64,000 bases of DNA from UBA8941 sp963780545 (GTDB lineage: Archaea; Thermoproteota; Bathyarchaeia; TCS64), in assembly GCA_963780545.1 (NCBI GenBank), contig CAWACK010000010.1, forward strand, positions 310,001 to 374,000, given 5' to 3'. Below, piece by piece: positions 43,135-53,710 of the stretch; position 1 is the first letter of the stretch; each line of letters starts with the position of its first letter. Position numbers and translations under genes: made by a program. A model generated the notes under the pieces. The model saw only the letters and a program-made list of their open reading frames with translations, searched no databases and was not told the origin of the DNA.

Positions 43135-44787
43135 TTGAAGGTAAAGGCAGTAAACGGGTTGGTCAAGCTCCTCCGTGAGGAGGGAACCGAGTGGGTTTGC
43201 ACGTTCCCAACAAACATATTCGTCAACGCCTGTGGAGAGGAAGGAATGCCCCTCCTAATGGTGCGGACAGAGAGGTTCGCAGTAGCTGTCGCTGACGCCT
43301 ACGGAAGAGCGACTAACGGAAAGAAAATAGGGGTCTCCGCAGTGATGGGTGGGTTGAACGCCGCCGGCACGGAGATGGCTTACGGTGCGCTGGCTCAAGC
43401 ATATGAGGACTCGTCGCCTCTCCTCTGCCTCACAGACGGCGTCCCCAACGAGGCGGCTGGGCGGGAACGCTTCAACATCGAGCGCGGCTTCCGCAGCGTC
43501 ACCAAGTGGAGCGGCCTCATCAATGAGGGGCGACGTGTCCCCGAGTTCGTCCGCCGAGCCTATACGCAGCTCCGAAGCGGACGCCCCAGTCCCGTACTTC
43601 TCCAGGTCCCACGCGGCCTCGAGGACTATGACACAGACGAACACCCATACACGCCTGTGAAGGGCTGGAGGCCCGCAGGCGACCCCGCCGATGTCGAGAA
43701 GACAGTGAAGGCACTTCTCCACGCTAAGAATCCCATGATCTACGCTGGGCAGGGTATCTTCTTCGCCGACGCCTGCAACGAGCTGAAGAGGTTCGCAGAG
43801 ATGACTGGTACCCCTGTTCTGACAACACTCATGGGGAAGAGCTGCTTCCCCGAAAACCATTCACTCAGCCTCGGGGTACGGGGAACCCCAGCGGAGAGGT
43901 GGCTAAAGGGTTCAGACCTAATTTTCGCCATCGGCACAAGCCTCGGAACTACGACCTTCGGCCACGAGGTTCCAACTAAGGGAAAAACAATCATCCAGTG
44001 TACAATCGATGAGCAGGACCTCAACAGGGCGACAAGAACTGATCACGCCATAGTCGGCGATGCTAAGCTCGTTCTCCGCCAAATGATTGCTGAGGCCGAA
44101 AGGCAGGGCGCGAAGCCGAGGCTCGATGTAGAAGCGGATGTAGCAGCTGCGAAGGAGGAGAAGATGAGAAACTATCGCCCCCTTATGGATTCCAACGAGA
44201 AACCAATAAACCCCTATAGAGTTTACAACGAGCTAATCAAGGTCCTCGACCCAATGAACAGCGTCGTCACCCACGAATCCGGGAATACAAGAGACCAGCT
44301 AACCACAGTCTACGACGCAAAAATTGAGCACGGCTTCATGGCATGGGGGAATGTATCCACCCTCGGCTTCGGATTAGGCGCCGCCATGGGGGCGAAGCTC
44401 GCCTACCCAAATAGGCAGGTTGTCAGCGTCAGCGGTGACGCCGGTATCAGCTACCAGATCGGCGACTACGAGGCCGTGATGCGCCATGGTCTTGGTATTA
44501 CAACAATCCACATAAACAATGGCGGCTTCAGCGGCTACGGACCCGGCTTCTGGGGTCCGGGTCACACACCATACGCATGCGAGGTGTCCCCCGCGGATAC
44601 ATACCAGACCGCTAGGGCGATGAACGCCCTAGGGATGCATGCGGTCAGAGTTGAGGACCCCGACGAGATCGGCCCCGAGATCAAGGAGGCCCTTAAGGAG
44701 AACTCCCGTGGTCGTCCCGCCTTCATCGAGGTGATCTGCAGCCGCCAGCCGGTCTACGGCCAGTGGTTCCATACCCAAGGTCACTAG
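43135..44787 (+). CDS. Thiamine diphosphate-dependent enzyme (acetolactate synthase / decarboxylase-like)
   Basis: About 550 residues with all three ThDP domains. The N-terminal PYR domain contains VRTERFAVAVADAYGRATNG with the catalytic Glu. The middle domain contains AKNPMIYAGQG. The PP domain has the ThDP motif VSGDAGISYQIGDYEAVMRHGLGITTIHINNGG. Residue choice does not settle acetolactate synthase versus oxalyl-CoA, benzoylformate or sulfopyruvate-type decarboxylase. TTG 43135 (MKVKAVNGLVKLL) is chosen as start; the longer frame overlaps htpX and lacks family similarity. Confidence 0.85.
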   Translation: MKVKAVNGLVKLLREEGTEWVCTFPTNIFVNACGEEGMPLLMVRTERFAVAVADAYGRATNGKKIGVSAVMGGLNAAGTEMAYGALAQAYEDSSPLLCLTDGVPNEAAGRERFNIERGFRSVTKWSGLINEGRRVPEFVRRAYTQLRSGRPSPVLLQVPRGLEDYDTDEHPYTPVKGWRPAGDPADVEKTVKALLHAKNPMIYAGQGIFFADACNELKRFAEMTGTPVLTTLMGKSCFPENHSLSLGVRGTPAERWLKGSDLIFAIGTSLGTTTFGHEVPTKGKTIIQCTIDEQDLNRATRTDHAIVGDAKLVLRQMIAEAERQGAKPRLDVEADVAAAKEEKMRNYRPLMDSNEKPINPYRVYNELIKVLDPMNSVVTHESGNTRDQLTTVYDAKIEHGFMAWGNVSTLGFGLGAAMGAKLAYPNRQVVSVSGDAGISYQIGDYEAVMRHGLGITTIHINNGGFSGYGPGFWGPGHTPYACEVSPADTYQTARAMNALGMHAVRVEDPDEIGPEIKEALKENSRGRPAFIEVICSRQPVYGQWFHTQGH

Positions 44788-45004
44788 GCGAGGGTCTGAA
44801 ACTCCTCATATCTGAGGTTTTTACCTACGCGGAACGTCCTGTCAGCTTTCTCTCCCAACCAATCTATAGGAACTCTCTCTGCCTAGATCCTTCGCATACG
44901 CTTGATCCAACGCTAAATCCCCTCCCGCGCACGCACCTCCTCCTCCGAACCAATCACCGTGTACCACCCCAGTTTTTTAACTAGAGATACCAGTCATCTA
45001 ACCT

Positions 45005-46174
45005 ATGTTCAAGTCGAGGGTAGACGAGAAGAAAGCGACCGACCTTCTCAAAGAGCTCGTGAAGATCGACTCGGTGAACCCGAGCCTCGTCCCTGGCGCC
45101 AAGGGAGAGGCGGAGATCGCTGAGTATGTTGCCGATTGGCTAAGAGCCCTAGGAATCAAGGCTAGGGTGGATTTGATCGAGAAGAATAGATGTAACGCCG
45201 TCGGAGTTCTGAAGGGCACTGGCGGAGGTAAGAGTCTACTCCTCAACGGCCACATAGATACAGTTGGCTACGACTACATGACCATCGACCCCCTCAAGCC
45301 GGTTGTTAAGGAAGGTAGGATGTATGGTCGTGGCACCTATGATATGAAAGGTGGGTTAGCCTCAAGTCTGGCCGCACTCAAAGCCATCGTCGACTCAGGC
45401 ACACAACTCAAAGGCGATGTTGTTGTTGGCGCCGTCTGCGATGAGGAGTACGCGAGCATAGGAACAGAGAGGCTGATGGAGAAGACCACTGTCGACGCCG
45501 CCATCGTCGGCGAGCCGAGCTCTCTTCAGATCGAGAGGTGCCATAAGGGTTTCGCCTGGATAGACATCGAGACCCACGGGGTCGCAGCCCATGGGAGTGC
45601 CTGGCAGACCGGGATTGATGCAATCACAGAGATGGGTAAGGTCCTGACCAGCCTAGAGGCGCTCGGCGAAAAACTTCAAGAGAAGAAGCACCCACTCGTT
45701 GGCCCAGCCAGCATCCACGCTAGCATAATAAGGGGTGGTCTCGAACTCAGCACCTACCCCGACAAATGCCTCCTAAAGATCGAGAGGCGACTCATCCCCG
45801 GCGAGGACAAGGGCGACATCGAAGTCGAGATGGAAAACCTCCTCAAGGATATATCCGAGAAGGACCCCAAATTCGGCGCCAGTTACGAGGTCACCTTCTA
45901 CCGCGGCCCCATGGATGTGCCAGAAACTGTGGAGATCTGCAAGACCATCGTCGCCTGCAGCAAGGAGGCGATCAATTTAACCCCAGCCTTCACAGGCGGC
46001 TCCGGATGGCTCGACACACAGATCATCTGGGGGAAAGGGATACCTGCGGTCGCCTACGGCCCCGCTGGGGATGGAGCCCACTCCGCCGTTGAGTGGGTCG
46101 ACCTCGACACAGTAATAGAGGCAGCGAAGGTTCAGGAGCTCGTCATCCGCCGTTTCTGTGGCACCAAGGACTAG
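45005..46174 (+). CDS. M20 family peptidase/deacylase (ArgE/DapE/CPG2-like)
   Basis: A 389-residue two-zinc hydrolase: metal ligands in LLNGHIDTV, GRGTYDMKGGLASSLAAL and CDEEYASIGTERLM, then the lid domain around HGVAAHGSAWQTGIDA, and a final His in DGAHSAVEWVDLD. It cleaves an amide bond in a peptide, N-acyl amino acid or succinyl-diaminopimelate; the substrate is not decided. It is a single gene. Confidence 0.92.
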   Translation: MFKSRVDEKKATDLLKELVKIDSVNPSLVPGAKGEAEIAEYVADWLRALGIKARVDLIEKNRCNAVGVLKGTGGGKSLLLNGHIDTVGYDYMTIDPLKPVVKEGRMYGRGTYDMKGGLASSLAALKAIVDSGTQLKGDVVVGAVCDEEYASIGTERLMEKTTVDAAIVGEPSSLQIERCHKGFAWIDIETHGVAAHGSAWQTGIDAITEMGKVLTSLEALGEKLQEKKHPLVGPASIHASIIRGGLELSTYPDKCLLKIERRLIPGEDKGDIEVEMENLLKDISEKDPKFGASYEVTFYRGPMDVPETVEICKTIVACSKEAINLTPAFTGGSGWLDTQIIWGKGIPAVAYGPAGDGAHSAVEWVDLDTVIEAAKVQELVIRRFCGTKD

Positions 46175-46305
46175 ATCTTCAAAGAAATATCTTGAAATCG
46201 CCTAATACCAGCGGTTGATTAGCCAACCTCTTCCAACCTCTTTATCCATTATGGATGATAAATAGGAGAGAGGATAAAAGAGGCGCTCCTGATCAGGTTG
46301 ATTCG

Positions 46306-46713
46306 ATGACTAGGCTCACTGTAGTCGACGCTGACAGATGCGTAGGCTGCCAGCTTTGCATGTTCGCATGCAACAGGCGGTTCGGAGAGGGAGGCCTAGC
46401 CAAGTCTGCGATACGCGTCAAATCAGCCGGAGGATTCGAAAGGGGCTTCGTCGTCGTCGCCTGCAGAGCATGCCCCGACCCACCCTGCATGAAGGTTTGC
46501 CCGGTGGATGCGTTGGAGCTCCGGAGGGGCGGCGGGGTCATACTTAAAGCGGGGAAGTGCATCGGCTGCCACCGTTGCGCCGAGGCCTGCCCTGTACGCG
46601 CAGTCTTCTGGGACGACGAAGCGAACAAACCCGACATCTGTGTCCACTGCGGCTACTGCGTAAACTACTGCCCACACGAGGTGCTGGCGATGAAGGAGGT
46701 CGAGCAGCTTTGA
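46306..46713 (+). CDS. Four-cluster ferredoxin, AOR partner
   Basis: About 135 residues from ATG 46306 (MTRLTVVDADRCVGCQLC). It has several CxxCxxCxxxC sets: CVGCQLCMFAC, CRACPDPPCMKVCP, CIGCHRCAEACP and CVHCGYCVNYCP. These cysteines could hold up to four 4Fe-4S clusters. The stop overlaps the start of the oxidoreductase gene (TTGA). It should pass electrons from the aldehyde oxidoreductase to ferredoxin or another acceptor. An upstream in-frame start at 46255 is less likely. Confidence 0.92.
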   Translation: MTRLTVVDADRCVGCQLCMFACNRRFGEGGLAKSAIRVKSAGGFERGFVVVACRACPDPPCMKVCPVDALELRRGGGVILKAGKCIGCHRCAEACPVRAVFWDDEANKPDICVHCGYCVNYCPHEVLAMKEVEQL

Positions 46714-48456
46714 GGCTACCAACTAGGGTCCTCACTACGGACCTGACTGCCCGAAAGTTCAGCGTCGAGGACCGGGCGGACCTCTTCCAATACTACATCG
46801 GGGGAGCGGGCGTCGCAATCAATCTCCTCAGCGAGAACTGCCCCCAAGGAGCCGACCCACTCGGTCCTGACAATCCAATAATATTCGCCGTCGGTCCCCT
46901 AGTGGGGCTCTACCCACTCGCCTCAAAGACCGTGGCGATGTTCAAATCCCCACTTACCGGGAACCTCGGTGAGAGCCACGCTGGAGGTCGAAGCGCCGTC
47001 TCCATCAGGTCAGCTGGATACGGAGCCATCATTATTAAAGGGCGTGAGCGAAACTCCCGTCTACCTCTCCATCGACGATAAAGGCGTCCAGTTTAGGGAT
47101 GCCTCCGGCATCTGGGGGATCGCGAGCAGCGTCACCACGGGTAGGATCATCAGAGAGTTGGAGACTGGGGCGGGTACTCGCACCATCATGAGGATCGGTG
47201 GGGCTGGGGAGCATCTAGTAAGGTACGCCTCCGTAATCACGGAAACCTACCGCCACTTCGGCCGCCTAGGCCTCGGCGCCGTTTTCGGGAGCAAGAAGCT
47301 CAAGGCGGTCACCGTCTCCGGGAACCACGGCTTCGAAGTCGCAAATAGGAAGCACTACAGGGAGGTCTACGATGATGTCTACAAACGAGCCGTCGAGTCC
47401 CCAGTGATGAAGAAGTACCACGATATAGGCACAGCCTCAAACATTATGCCCCTCAACCTCCAGAAAGGTCTACCTACGAGGAACCTCGCGATGGCTACCT
47501 CACCCGAGGCGGAGCATATCTCCGGGGAGAAACTCGCAGAGAACTATCTCGGTCGCCGCGTGGCCTGTGCCCACTGCCCGGTGGCTTGCATCCACATCGC
47601 TGCGCTTAGGGAGCCATACGAGAAGGAACCTTACTTCTACAAGACGACGATGATCCCCTACGACTACGAGCTAATCTACGCTCTTGGCTCGATGGTTGGT
47701 GTCTTCGACGAGAAGGCGATGCTTCACCTCATCGATAGCGTCGAGATATGGGGCCTCGACGCAATGAGTACCGGTGTTGTGCTTGCTTGGGCTACAGAGG
47801 CCCAGGAGAAGGGCATCATAACAGAGAACGAGACGCTCGGACTCAACTTCAAGTGGGGAGATGAGCCAACCTACGCGGTGGCTGTGGAGCACATTGTCAA
47901 GCAGCCCAACGAATTCTACGTCGCCCTCGCGGGGGGCGTCGACCGCGCTTCGAAGCGGTACGGGGGGGAGGACTTCGCCCTCGCCTTCGGTGGCAACGAG
48001 ATGCCCGGCTACCACACAGGGCCCGTCAGCCACGTCGGCCACCTTACAGGTTCCCGTCACAGCCACCTCGACTCAGCGGGCTACAGCATCGACCAGGCTG
48101 CTCTGAAGGATAAGCTCCCGGATGCGAAGGTGGCTGCCGCGAAGCTACTAAAGGAGGAGGCATGGCGCCAGATCCTGAGCAGCCTCGTCGTCTGTTTCTT
48201 TGCAAGGGGAATCTACGACAAGGATACCGTTGCAAAGACGTTGGAGACGGCGGGTCACAGGGTACCAGCTGTGGAGCTAGACGGGATAGGCATGGAGATT
48301 CTCAGGGAGAAGAACCGATTCAAGGTCAGGGAGGGCTTCAAACCATCTGAGCTCAGGATACCCAAGCGGATACTGGAGACCGACTCACCGCTGGGGAAGG
48401 TCGATGAGCATTACCTCCGGGAATCAGTCGAGGAATTCTATAGACTCCTCGGCTAG
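46710..48456 (+). pseudogene. Aldehyde:ferredoxin oxidoreductase (tungsten), one-base insertion
   Basis: A W-bis-pterin AOR of about 581 residues. It starts at TTG 46710 and includes LFQYYIGGAGVAINLLSENC, IFAVGPLVGLYPLASKTVAMFKSPLTG and GRSAVSIRSAGYGAII. At about 47040 (AAAGGG run) one extra base shifts the frame. The second frame resumes GVSETPVYLSIDD and runs to the end, with the 4Fe-4S ligands in CAHCPVACIH and a later Cys in SLVVCFFARG. Length 3n+1 agrees. It oxidises aldehydes to acids with the adjacent ferredoxin. Substrate subclass unknown. Confidence 0.9.
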
Positions 48457-48779
48457 TCCTCGGGTTTTTCAATATGAAAGACCTCCCTAAGGTCTCGAGA
48501 AACAGGGCTATTATTGGGATTCGATGGCATGAGTTCCCTCATGTATTCCCACCATCTGCGGCAGACAAGTGTCCTCGATACCTCGTCCCATCTAGCCTCG
48601 TCCTCGACTTCAACGTAGCCAAATAGCTGCCGGGTTATGGAGTCTATGAAGATGGAGTAAGTGGAGACGCCATGCTCTTTGAGGGTAGCTTCGAGTTCTG
48701 GCCAAATGGGTTTATGGCGCCTCTCGTACTCATCCTCCCTGCCCGGATAAACGCTCATAACGAAGGCCTTCCTAATCAA
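48453..48779 (-). CDS. rhaM: L-rhamnose mutarotase
   Basis: A 108-residue dimeric alpha-beta barrel protein. RhaM motifs are VYPGREDEYERRHKPIWPEL (catalytic His), STYSIFIDSITRQLFGYVEVED and RRWWEYMRELM. It interconverts alpha and beta anomers of rhamnose or a related deoxy sugar. It is convergent with AOR, the 3' ends overlapping by four bases. No rhamnose catabolic genes are nearby. Confidence 0.9.
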   Translation of the reverse strand: MIRKAFVMSVYPGREDEYERRHKPIWPELEATLKEHGVSTYSIFIDSITRQLFGYVEVEDEARWDEVSRTLVCRRWWEYMRELMPSNPNNSPVSRDLREVFHIEKPED

Positions 48780-48789
48780 GAAGACACCT

Positions 48790-49284
48790 CTAAAGATCGA
48801 TTATCTTAGCATCTAGTGTATCTGTGTCTAGGACTGCTATGCTACGCCTCCCCGAGACGTAGCCACAGACTTCGCCCGGGTTCACATCCAGGGTTGATCC
48901 TTGCCTGCAGATTTTCGCTTTGTGGTTGTGGCCGTGGACGACGATGTCGAAGCCACCGTGGTCGATAAGGGATCGCAGCAGTGCCTCGTCGTGTCCATGG
49001 AGGAGAGCGATCCTCCTGCCGCCAGCTTCGACCTCGGCGAAGTTCCCCTTTATCTCCTTTCCGACGACGGCATAAACCTCCTTAAGTTTCTCCCTCTCGG
49101 CGCAGTTGTTACCGTAAACTCCTATCATCTTTGCTTTAAGCTCGGAATATGGTCTCGCTGTAAAAGGACTGATATAGTCGCCAGCATGAAGGACGAGGCT
49201 GACGTCGAGCTCATTCAGCTTACTGATCGCCGCCTTGATCATTGGAATATCATCATGTGTATCTGAAATTATGCCGATTCTCAC
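48790..49284 (-). CDS. YfcE/MJ0936-type metallophosphodiesterase
   Basis: A 164-residue calcineurin-like phosphoesterase with the two-metal motifs ISDTHDD, LHAGDYISPF, GNNCAE, LLHGHDEALL and VHGHNHKAKI. These enzymes split phosphodiesters such as 2',3'-cAMP or synthetic substrates. Length is normal for the archaeal MJ0936 family. It is adjacent to pyk, with zero bases between. Confidence 0.92.
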   Translation of the reverse strand: MRIGIISDTHDDIPMIKAAISKLNELDVSLVLHAGDYISPFTARPYSELKAKMIGVYGNNCAEREKLKEVYAVVGKEIKGNFAEVEAGGRRIALLHGHDEALLRSLIDHGGFDIVVHGHNHKAKICRQGSTLDVNPGEVCGYVSGRRSIAVLDTDTLDAKIIDL

Positions 49285-50718
49285 CTAATCCTTCCCCCCA
49301 GCATGGTAGAGGATGTCGCGAACCCTAAGGATTTCAAGGGAGCTGGTGTGCCCAGGCGCCTCAAGTGTGGAGCCTGAGACTACCATGATGACGTCAGACT
49401 CCTTAATGAGTCCGTCCCTCAACGCCCGGTTGACGGCACGAATGATGAGCTCATCCCTGTCGTCGCTCCACTGGACGTCAATTGGCTCCACACCCCAGTA
49501 CAGACGCATTCTACGTGCTATCTTCGCCTCCCGCGCTACTGCGAGGATGCGAGCAGAGGGTCTATACTTGCTCACCATGAGGCTGGTGAAGCCACTTCGG
49601 GTGACGGTGACGATGGCTGCTGGCTTAACCGACTCGACCGCCTGTGCGACCAGACTGCCGATGATGTCCGGAATTGGTTGTCCCTCCCTTGGCCTCGGTG
49701 CCCGCTTCAGGCTTGATCCCAACTCCACGACGCGGCTTATGCTCTCCATAACTTGAACCGCCTCGACGGGGTGGAGTCCGGTCGCCGTCTCCTCACTCAA
49801 CATAACCGCATCGGCCCCGTCGAGTATGGCGTTGGCTACGTCGCTTGCCTCAGCTCGGGTGGGACGGGGGTTTTCAACCATCGACTCCAGCATCTGTGTA
49901 GCTACGATGACAGGTTTACCCGCCTCGTAGCACTTTGAGATAATCTTCTTCTGTAGAAGCGGGATGTCCCATGGTGGGATCTCGATGCCGAGGTCTCCTC
50001 GTGCCACCATGATACCGTCGCTGGCGTCTATGATTTCATCTATGTTTGTGATGGCCTCGCCGTGCTCTATTTTACTGATCACCGGTTGGTCTCCGTCGGC
50101 GGACTTTATTGCCTCCTTGACCGCGTCGATATCTTTTCTGCTTCTTATGAAAGAGGCGGCAAACCATTCTGCGCCGGCTTGGACCCCAAACTCTATTCCC
50201 TTAACGTCTTGCTCCGTCGGAGGCCTGATGCTAAGGGACGCACCTGGTGCGTTGACGCCCTTATGGCTACTCGCCTCGCCACCACTGACAACCTTTGCGT
50301 CGAAGCCCTTGAAGTCGCCATCTACCTTGAGGATGTCTAGTTCTATTAGACCATCGTTGATGAAGATGCGGCCACCTGAACGGATCTCGGAGGGAAGCTT
50401 GTCGTAGTTAACGGGAAGTGTTAGGCCTTCGCCAATGATGTGGTCGGTGGTGAATCTCACCGTGTCGCCCTCCTTTAGCTGGACAGGCTCCTTCAGCTCA
50501 CCGAGCCTGATCTTGGGGCCTGGGAGGTCTACTAGGACTGCAACAGTACCGAGGCTCCTGATGGCTCGGATCGTGTTCCTGTGATCGTCGAGGCTGCCGT
50601 GGCTGAGATTTACGCGTGCCACATCCATCCCAGCCAAAGCCATCTCCTTGAGAATGTCGGGTCGCTTACTCGCTGGTCCTATTGTGCAGACTATCTTACT
50701 CCTCCCATAGCCAACCAT
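49285..50718 (-). CDS. pyk: Pyruvate kinase
   Basis: A complete 477-residue pyruvate kinase converting phosphoenolpyruvate and ADP to pyruvate and ATP. It has KIVCTIGPASKRP at the N-terminus, MDVARVNLSHGS, the active-site VISKIEHGEAITNIDEII, MVARGDLGIEIPPWDIPLLQKKII, and VIVATQMLESMVENPRPTRAEASDVANAILDGAD. The C-terminal allosteric domain is present. It is the main glycolytic marker in the window. Confidence 0.97.
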   Translation of the reverse strand: MVGYGRSKIVCTIGPASKRPDILKEMALAGMDVARVNLSHGSLDDHRNTIRAIRSLGTVAVLVDLPGPKIRLGELKEPVQLKEGDTVRFTTDHIIGEGLTLPVNYDKLPSEIRSGGRIFINDGLIELDILKVDGDFKGFDAKVVSGGEASSHKGVNAPGASLSIRPPTEQDVKGIEFGVQAGAEWFAASFIRSRKDIDAVKEAIKSADGDQPVISKIEHGEAITNIDEIIDASDGIMVARGDLGIEIPPWDIPLLQKKIISKCYEAGKPVIVATQMLESMVENPRPTRAEASDVANAILDGADAVMLSEETATGLHPVEAVQVMESISRVVELGSSLKRAPRPREGQPIPDIIGSLVAQAVESVKPAAIVTVTRSGFTSLMVSKYRPSARILAVAREAKIARRMRLYWGVEPIDVQWSDDRDELIIRAVNRALRDGLIKESDVIMVVSGSTLEAPGHTSSLEILRVRDILYHAGGKD

Positions 50719-50787
50719 GTTTATTCACTTCTTGATTGTGCCGCTGGGTTCTTATCCTCTACGCCCACGTCTACGCTTTAGTCTATA

Positions 50788-51348
50788 ATGCGCTGCGCCA
50801 TCATACTCCATGCCTCCCTTGGAGAAGGCAAAACCACTACCGCCATCACAGCTGCTGAGCGTGCGAAGATAGATGGCATCAAGGTCATGGGGATTCTAAG
50901 CAAACGAGTTCTGGATGGGGGAGATTACCCTAGCTACGACCTTCTAGACCTTGAGACGAATGAGGTTACACCGCTGGTTAAACCTGCAGATAAGTCTCAG
51001 GGGGAGGGATGGGAGTCTCACGGGAACCCACACTTCGTGTTCTCTAAAAAAGGGTTTTATGCGGCGAACCTAGCACTCTACCGCGCCGCCGGGGAGATGA
51101 AGAACGGCCTCGTTGTCTTCGTAGACGAGTATGGGCGACTCGAGTCCCAGGGGAAGGGTATCTACCTGGGGGCGGTAAAAGTTGCGGAGGCTCTGGGACA
51201 TGGCGGAGTCGCGATATTCCTCTGCCGTGATGAAATGGTTCAGGAGGTCGCCGCCTTGATCAGAGACAAATCCGTAAGGGTCTTCACCTTAGAGGCGGGA
51301 GACCCAGAGGCTCTACTGCGGATTATCCGCGGCTGCTCGAAGCTGTAG
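50788..51348 (+). CDS. P-loop NTPase of THEP1/DUF2478 type, molybdenum-cluster associated
   Basis: A 186-residue protein with Walker A LHASLGEGKTTTA and Walker B GLVVFVDEYGRLE. The arrangement resembles archaeal THEP1 nucleoside triphosphatases and DUF2478 proteins found beside molybdenum enzyme and transport genes. It lies just upstream of the molybdenum hydroxylase operon, so a role in cofactor supply is inferred. It is divergent from pyk. Confidence 0.7.
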   Translation: MRCAIILHASLGEGKTTTAITAAERAKIDGIKVMGILSKRVLDGGDYPSYDLLDLETNEVTPLVKPADKSQGEGWESHGNPHFVFSKKGFYAANLALYRAAGEMKNGLVVFVDEYGRLESQGKGIYLGAVKVAEALGHGGVAIFLCRDEMVQEVAALIRDKSVRVFTLEAGDPEALLRIIRGCSKL

Positions 51349-51379
51349 GTTCTAAATATTCCCTTTGTGCCTCTACTGT

Positions 51380-53710
51380 ATGCGGTTGGCGCCAATGGAG
51401 TATGACAGGATCCTCAGCGACCTCCTAAACAGGGACGAGTACCTTGTGGTTGGTAAGAAAACGGTGCGTTCCGATGCCTTGGATAAGCTCCTCGGTAAGG
51501 CACGGTTCACAGCCGACTACATCCCAAAGGAAACAATAGTTTTAAAGGTGCTTAGAAGCACCCAGCCACACGCCCTGATAAAGCGGTTAGATACATCGAT
51601 AGCCCAAAAGATCCCTGGTATCGTTGCTATCCTGACTGCGAAGGATGTTCCCGGCGAGAACGAGATAGGCTACGCTCTTCCCGAGCAACCATTCCTCAAC
51701 GGCGTAAAGGTCCACTATGTCGGTGACCCGATCGCCCTAGTTTGCGCGAAGGACGACGCTACAGCCCAGGAGGCACTGGAGGCTATCGAGGTCGAATATG
51801 AGCCACTCCCAGCTGTCCTAGACATCGATGCGGCACTCGCCGATGGTGCACCCATCATCCACAAGGACAACAACATCGCTTTAACCACCAAGATCAGGAA
51901 AGGCGACATCGAGAATGGGTGGAAACAGGCCAAAGTCGTGGTTGAGGACACCTACTGGTCCCCCTACCAGGAGCACATGTGTCTTGAACCAGAGGCTGCA
52001 TACGCCGTACCCGAAGGCGTAGGCAAGGTCACCGTAATCGCCTGTATGCAGAGCCCACACCTCGTCAGGGAGAAGGTCGCTAGGGTTCTTGGCTGGAAGC
52101 TTAACCAGGTCAGGATCATACAGGCATTCACTGGCGGCGCCTTTGGGAAGAAGGACGATACTGGCCCCCTCATAAGTGCCTACGCTGCGATGGCCGCGGT
52201 TAAGATAGGTAAGCCAGTTGCCTACATCATGGACAGAAGCGAGGTAGTCTCTGTCACCCCGAAGAGGTTCCCTGCCAGATTCAAGTACAAATCCGGAGCC
52301 GACGGCTCAGGGAAAATCACAGCTGTGGAGGTCGACATCACCCTCGAGGTTGGCGCCTACGCGAATCGCGCTCCCTTTTGGCTCTGGAGGCAGACCGCCC
52401 ACGCCTGCGGACCCTACGAGGTCGATAACGTCTCCGTCGACGGACGCGCCGTCTACACAAACAAGGTCTACGGCGGTAGCTACCGAGGTTTCGGCAACCT
52501 CGCCCTTCACTTCGCCGCCGAACAGCAGGTCGACAAGCTCGCGTATGAACTGGGGATGGACCCGATTGAATTCAGGATGAAGAACATACTGAGAATCGGT
52601 TCGAGAACAACATGCGACCAGCTCCTTGACAACAGCGTCGGGATAGAGAAGTGCCTCACCGGCGTTGCGGAGGCTTCTGAGTGGGCGAAGCACAGGGAGC
52701 CCGTCCGCATGGGCACCAAGGTGAAGGGATGGGGTGTTGGCTGCGCCTACCACGGTAACAGCACGAGCCGAAGCACTCCCGACTGGAGCTCTGCGAGTCT
52801 CATGATGCACGAAGATGGCAGCCTCACATACCGCACTGCAATCTGCGAATTAGGGCAAGGCTCGCCATTTGGCCATGCAAAGATCGTAGCCGAGATCATT
52901 GGCGCGAGCCTTGAATCCATCAAGATAGAGCAACCAGACACGGACTCCACCCCGGACTCGAAACCCACCCACGGGAGCCGAGGACTCATGATGGGTGGCA
53001 CCGCCGCAGCGGATGCGGCCATCAAGCTCAGAGAGCGGATGATCAGGGTCGCAGCTGACATGTTGGGCTGCCCTGAGGCTCAGGTAGAACTTCGCGATAG
53101 CCTAGCTTACAGCAGGAAGAAACCCTCTACAAAGATACCTTTCGCAGAGATCGCGGAGGAGATGCACATACGCGGCGAAAACCCCGCGAGCTACGGCTTC
53201 TACACATCACCCCGTAGATTCTTCGACCCCGAGACTGGCCTCGGCTTCAACTACTCAGTCTACACCTTCGCGGCCTCCGTCGCAGAGGTCGAAGTGGACA
53301 CCGAGACTGGACAGATCGAAGTAACGAAGATCTGGCCCGCAATGGACGTTGGGAAAGCCATTGATCCACTCATAGTTGACGGACAGATCCACGGTGCCAT
53401 AAGCCACGGCGTAGGTTTCGCCATCATGGAGAATCTCCAGCTCAAGAATGGAGTGGTAATCAACCCCGGATTCAAAGACTACGTCATCCCATCAGCGATG
53501 GATACTCCGGAGATAGGCGACACAATCGTTGTCGAGGAGGCATACAAACACGCTGCCTTTGGCGCGAAAGGCGTCGGTGAGCCAAGCATCATCAGCATAG
53601 TTCCCGCGGTGGTCAACGCGATCCACCACGCAACAGGTATCAGGTTCAGTACTATCCCGATCACACAGGATCGCATGTACAAGGCGCTCAAGGAGGCTGG
53701 TAAGAATTGA
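51380..53710 (+). CDS. Molybdenum hydroxylase large subunit (xanthine dehydrogenase family)
   Basis: About 776 residues. Moco-binding motifs are TGGAFGKKDD, YRGFGN, the substrate-channel stretch ELGQGSPFGH, and GAKGVGEPSI near the end with the catalytic Glu. There is no AYxCSFR loop of CO dehydrogenase, so a purine, aldehyde or N-heterocycle substrate is more likely than CO. A TATA-like CTAAATATT about 21-29 bp upstream supports ATG 51380; TTG 51365 would add five residues. The stop overlaps the FAD subunit start (TTGA). Confidence 0.94.
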   Translation: MRLAPMEYDRILSDLLNRDEYLVVGKKTVRSDALDKLLGKARFTADYIPKETIVLKVLRSTQPHALIKRLDTSIAQKIPGIVAILTAKDVPGENEIGYALPEQPFLNGVKVHYVGDPIALVCAKDDATAQEALEAIEVEYEPLPAVLDIDAALADGAPIIHKDNNIALTTKIRKGDIENGWKQAKVVVEDTYWSPYQEHMCLEPEAAYAVPEGVGKVTVIACMQSPHLVREKVARVLGWKLNQVRIIQAFTGGAFGKKDDTGPLISAYAAMAAVKIGKPVAYIMDRSEVVSVTPKRFPARFKYKSGADGSGKITAVEVDITLEVGAYANRAPFWLWRQTAHACGPYEVDNVSVDGRAVYTNKVYGGSYRGFGNLALHFAAEQQVDKLAYELGMDPIEFRMKNILRIGSRTTCDQLLDNSVGIEKCLTGVAEASEWAKHREPVRMGTKVKGWGVGCAYHGNSTSRSTPDWSSASLMMHEDGSLTYRTAICELGQGSPFGHAKIVAEIIGASLESIKIEQPDTDSTPDSKPTHGSRGLMMGGTAAADAAIKLRERMIRVAADMLGCPEAQVELRDSLAYSRKKPSTKIPFAEIAEEMHIRGENPASYGFYTSPRRFFDPETGLGFNYSVYTFAASVAEVEVDTETGQIEVTKIWPAMDVGKAIDPLIVDGQIHGAISHGVGFAIMENLQLKNGVVINPGFKDYVIPSAMDTPEIGDTIVVEEAYKHAAFGAKGVGEPSIISIVPAVVNAIHHATGIRFSTIPITQDRMYKALKEAGKN

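Noticed and set aside
43255..43860. Long minus-strand ORF (201 codons) opposite the ThDP enzyme
   Set aside because: Shadow of a well-conserved gene; composition reflects GC-rich third positions and no family is recognisable.
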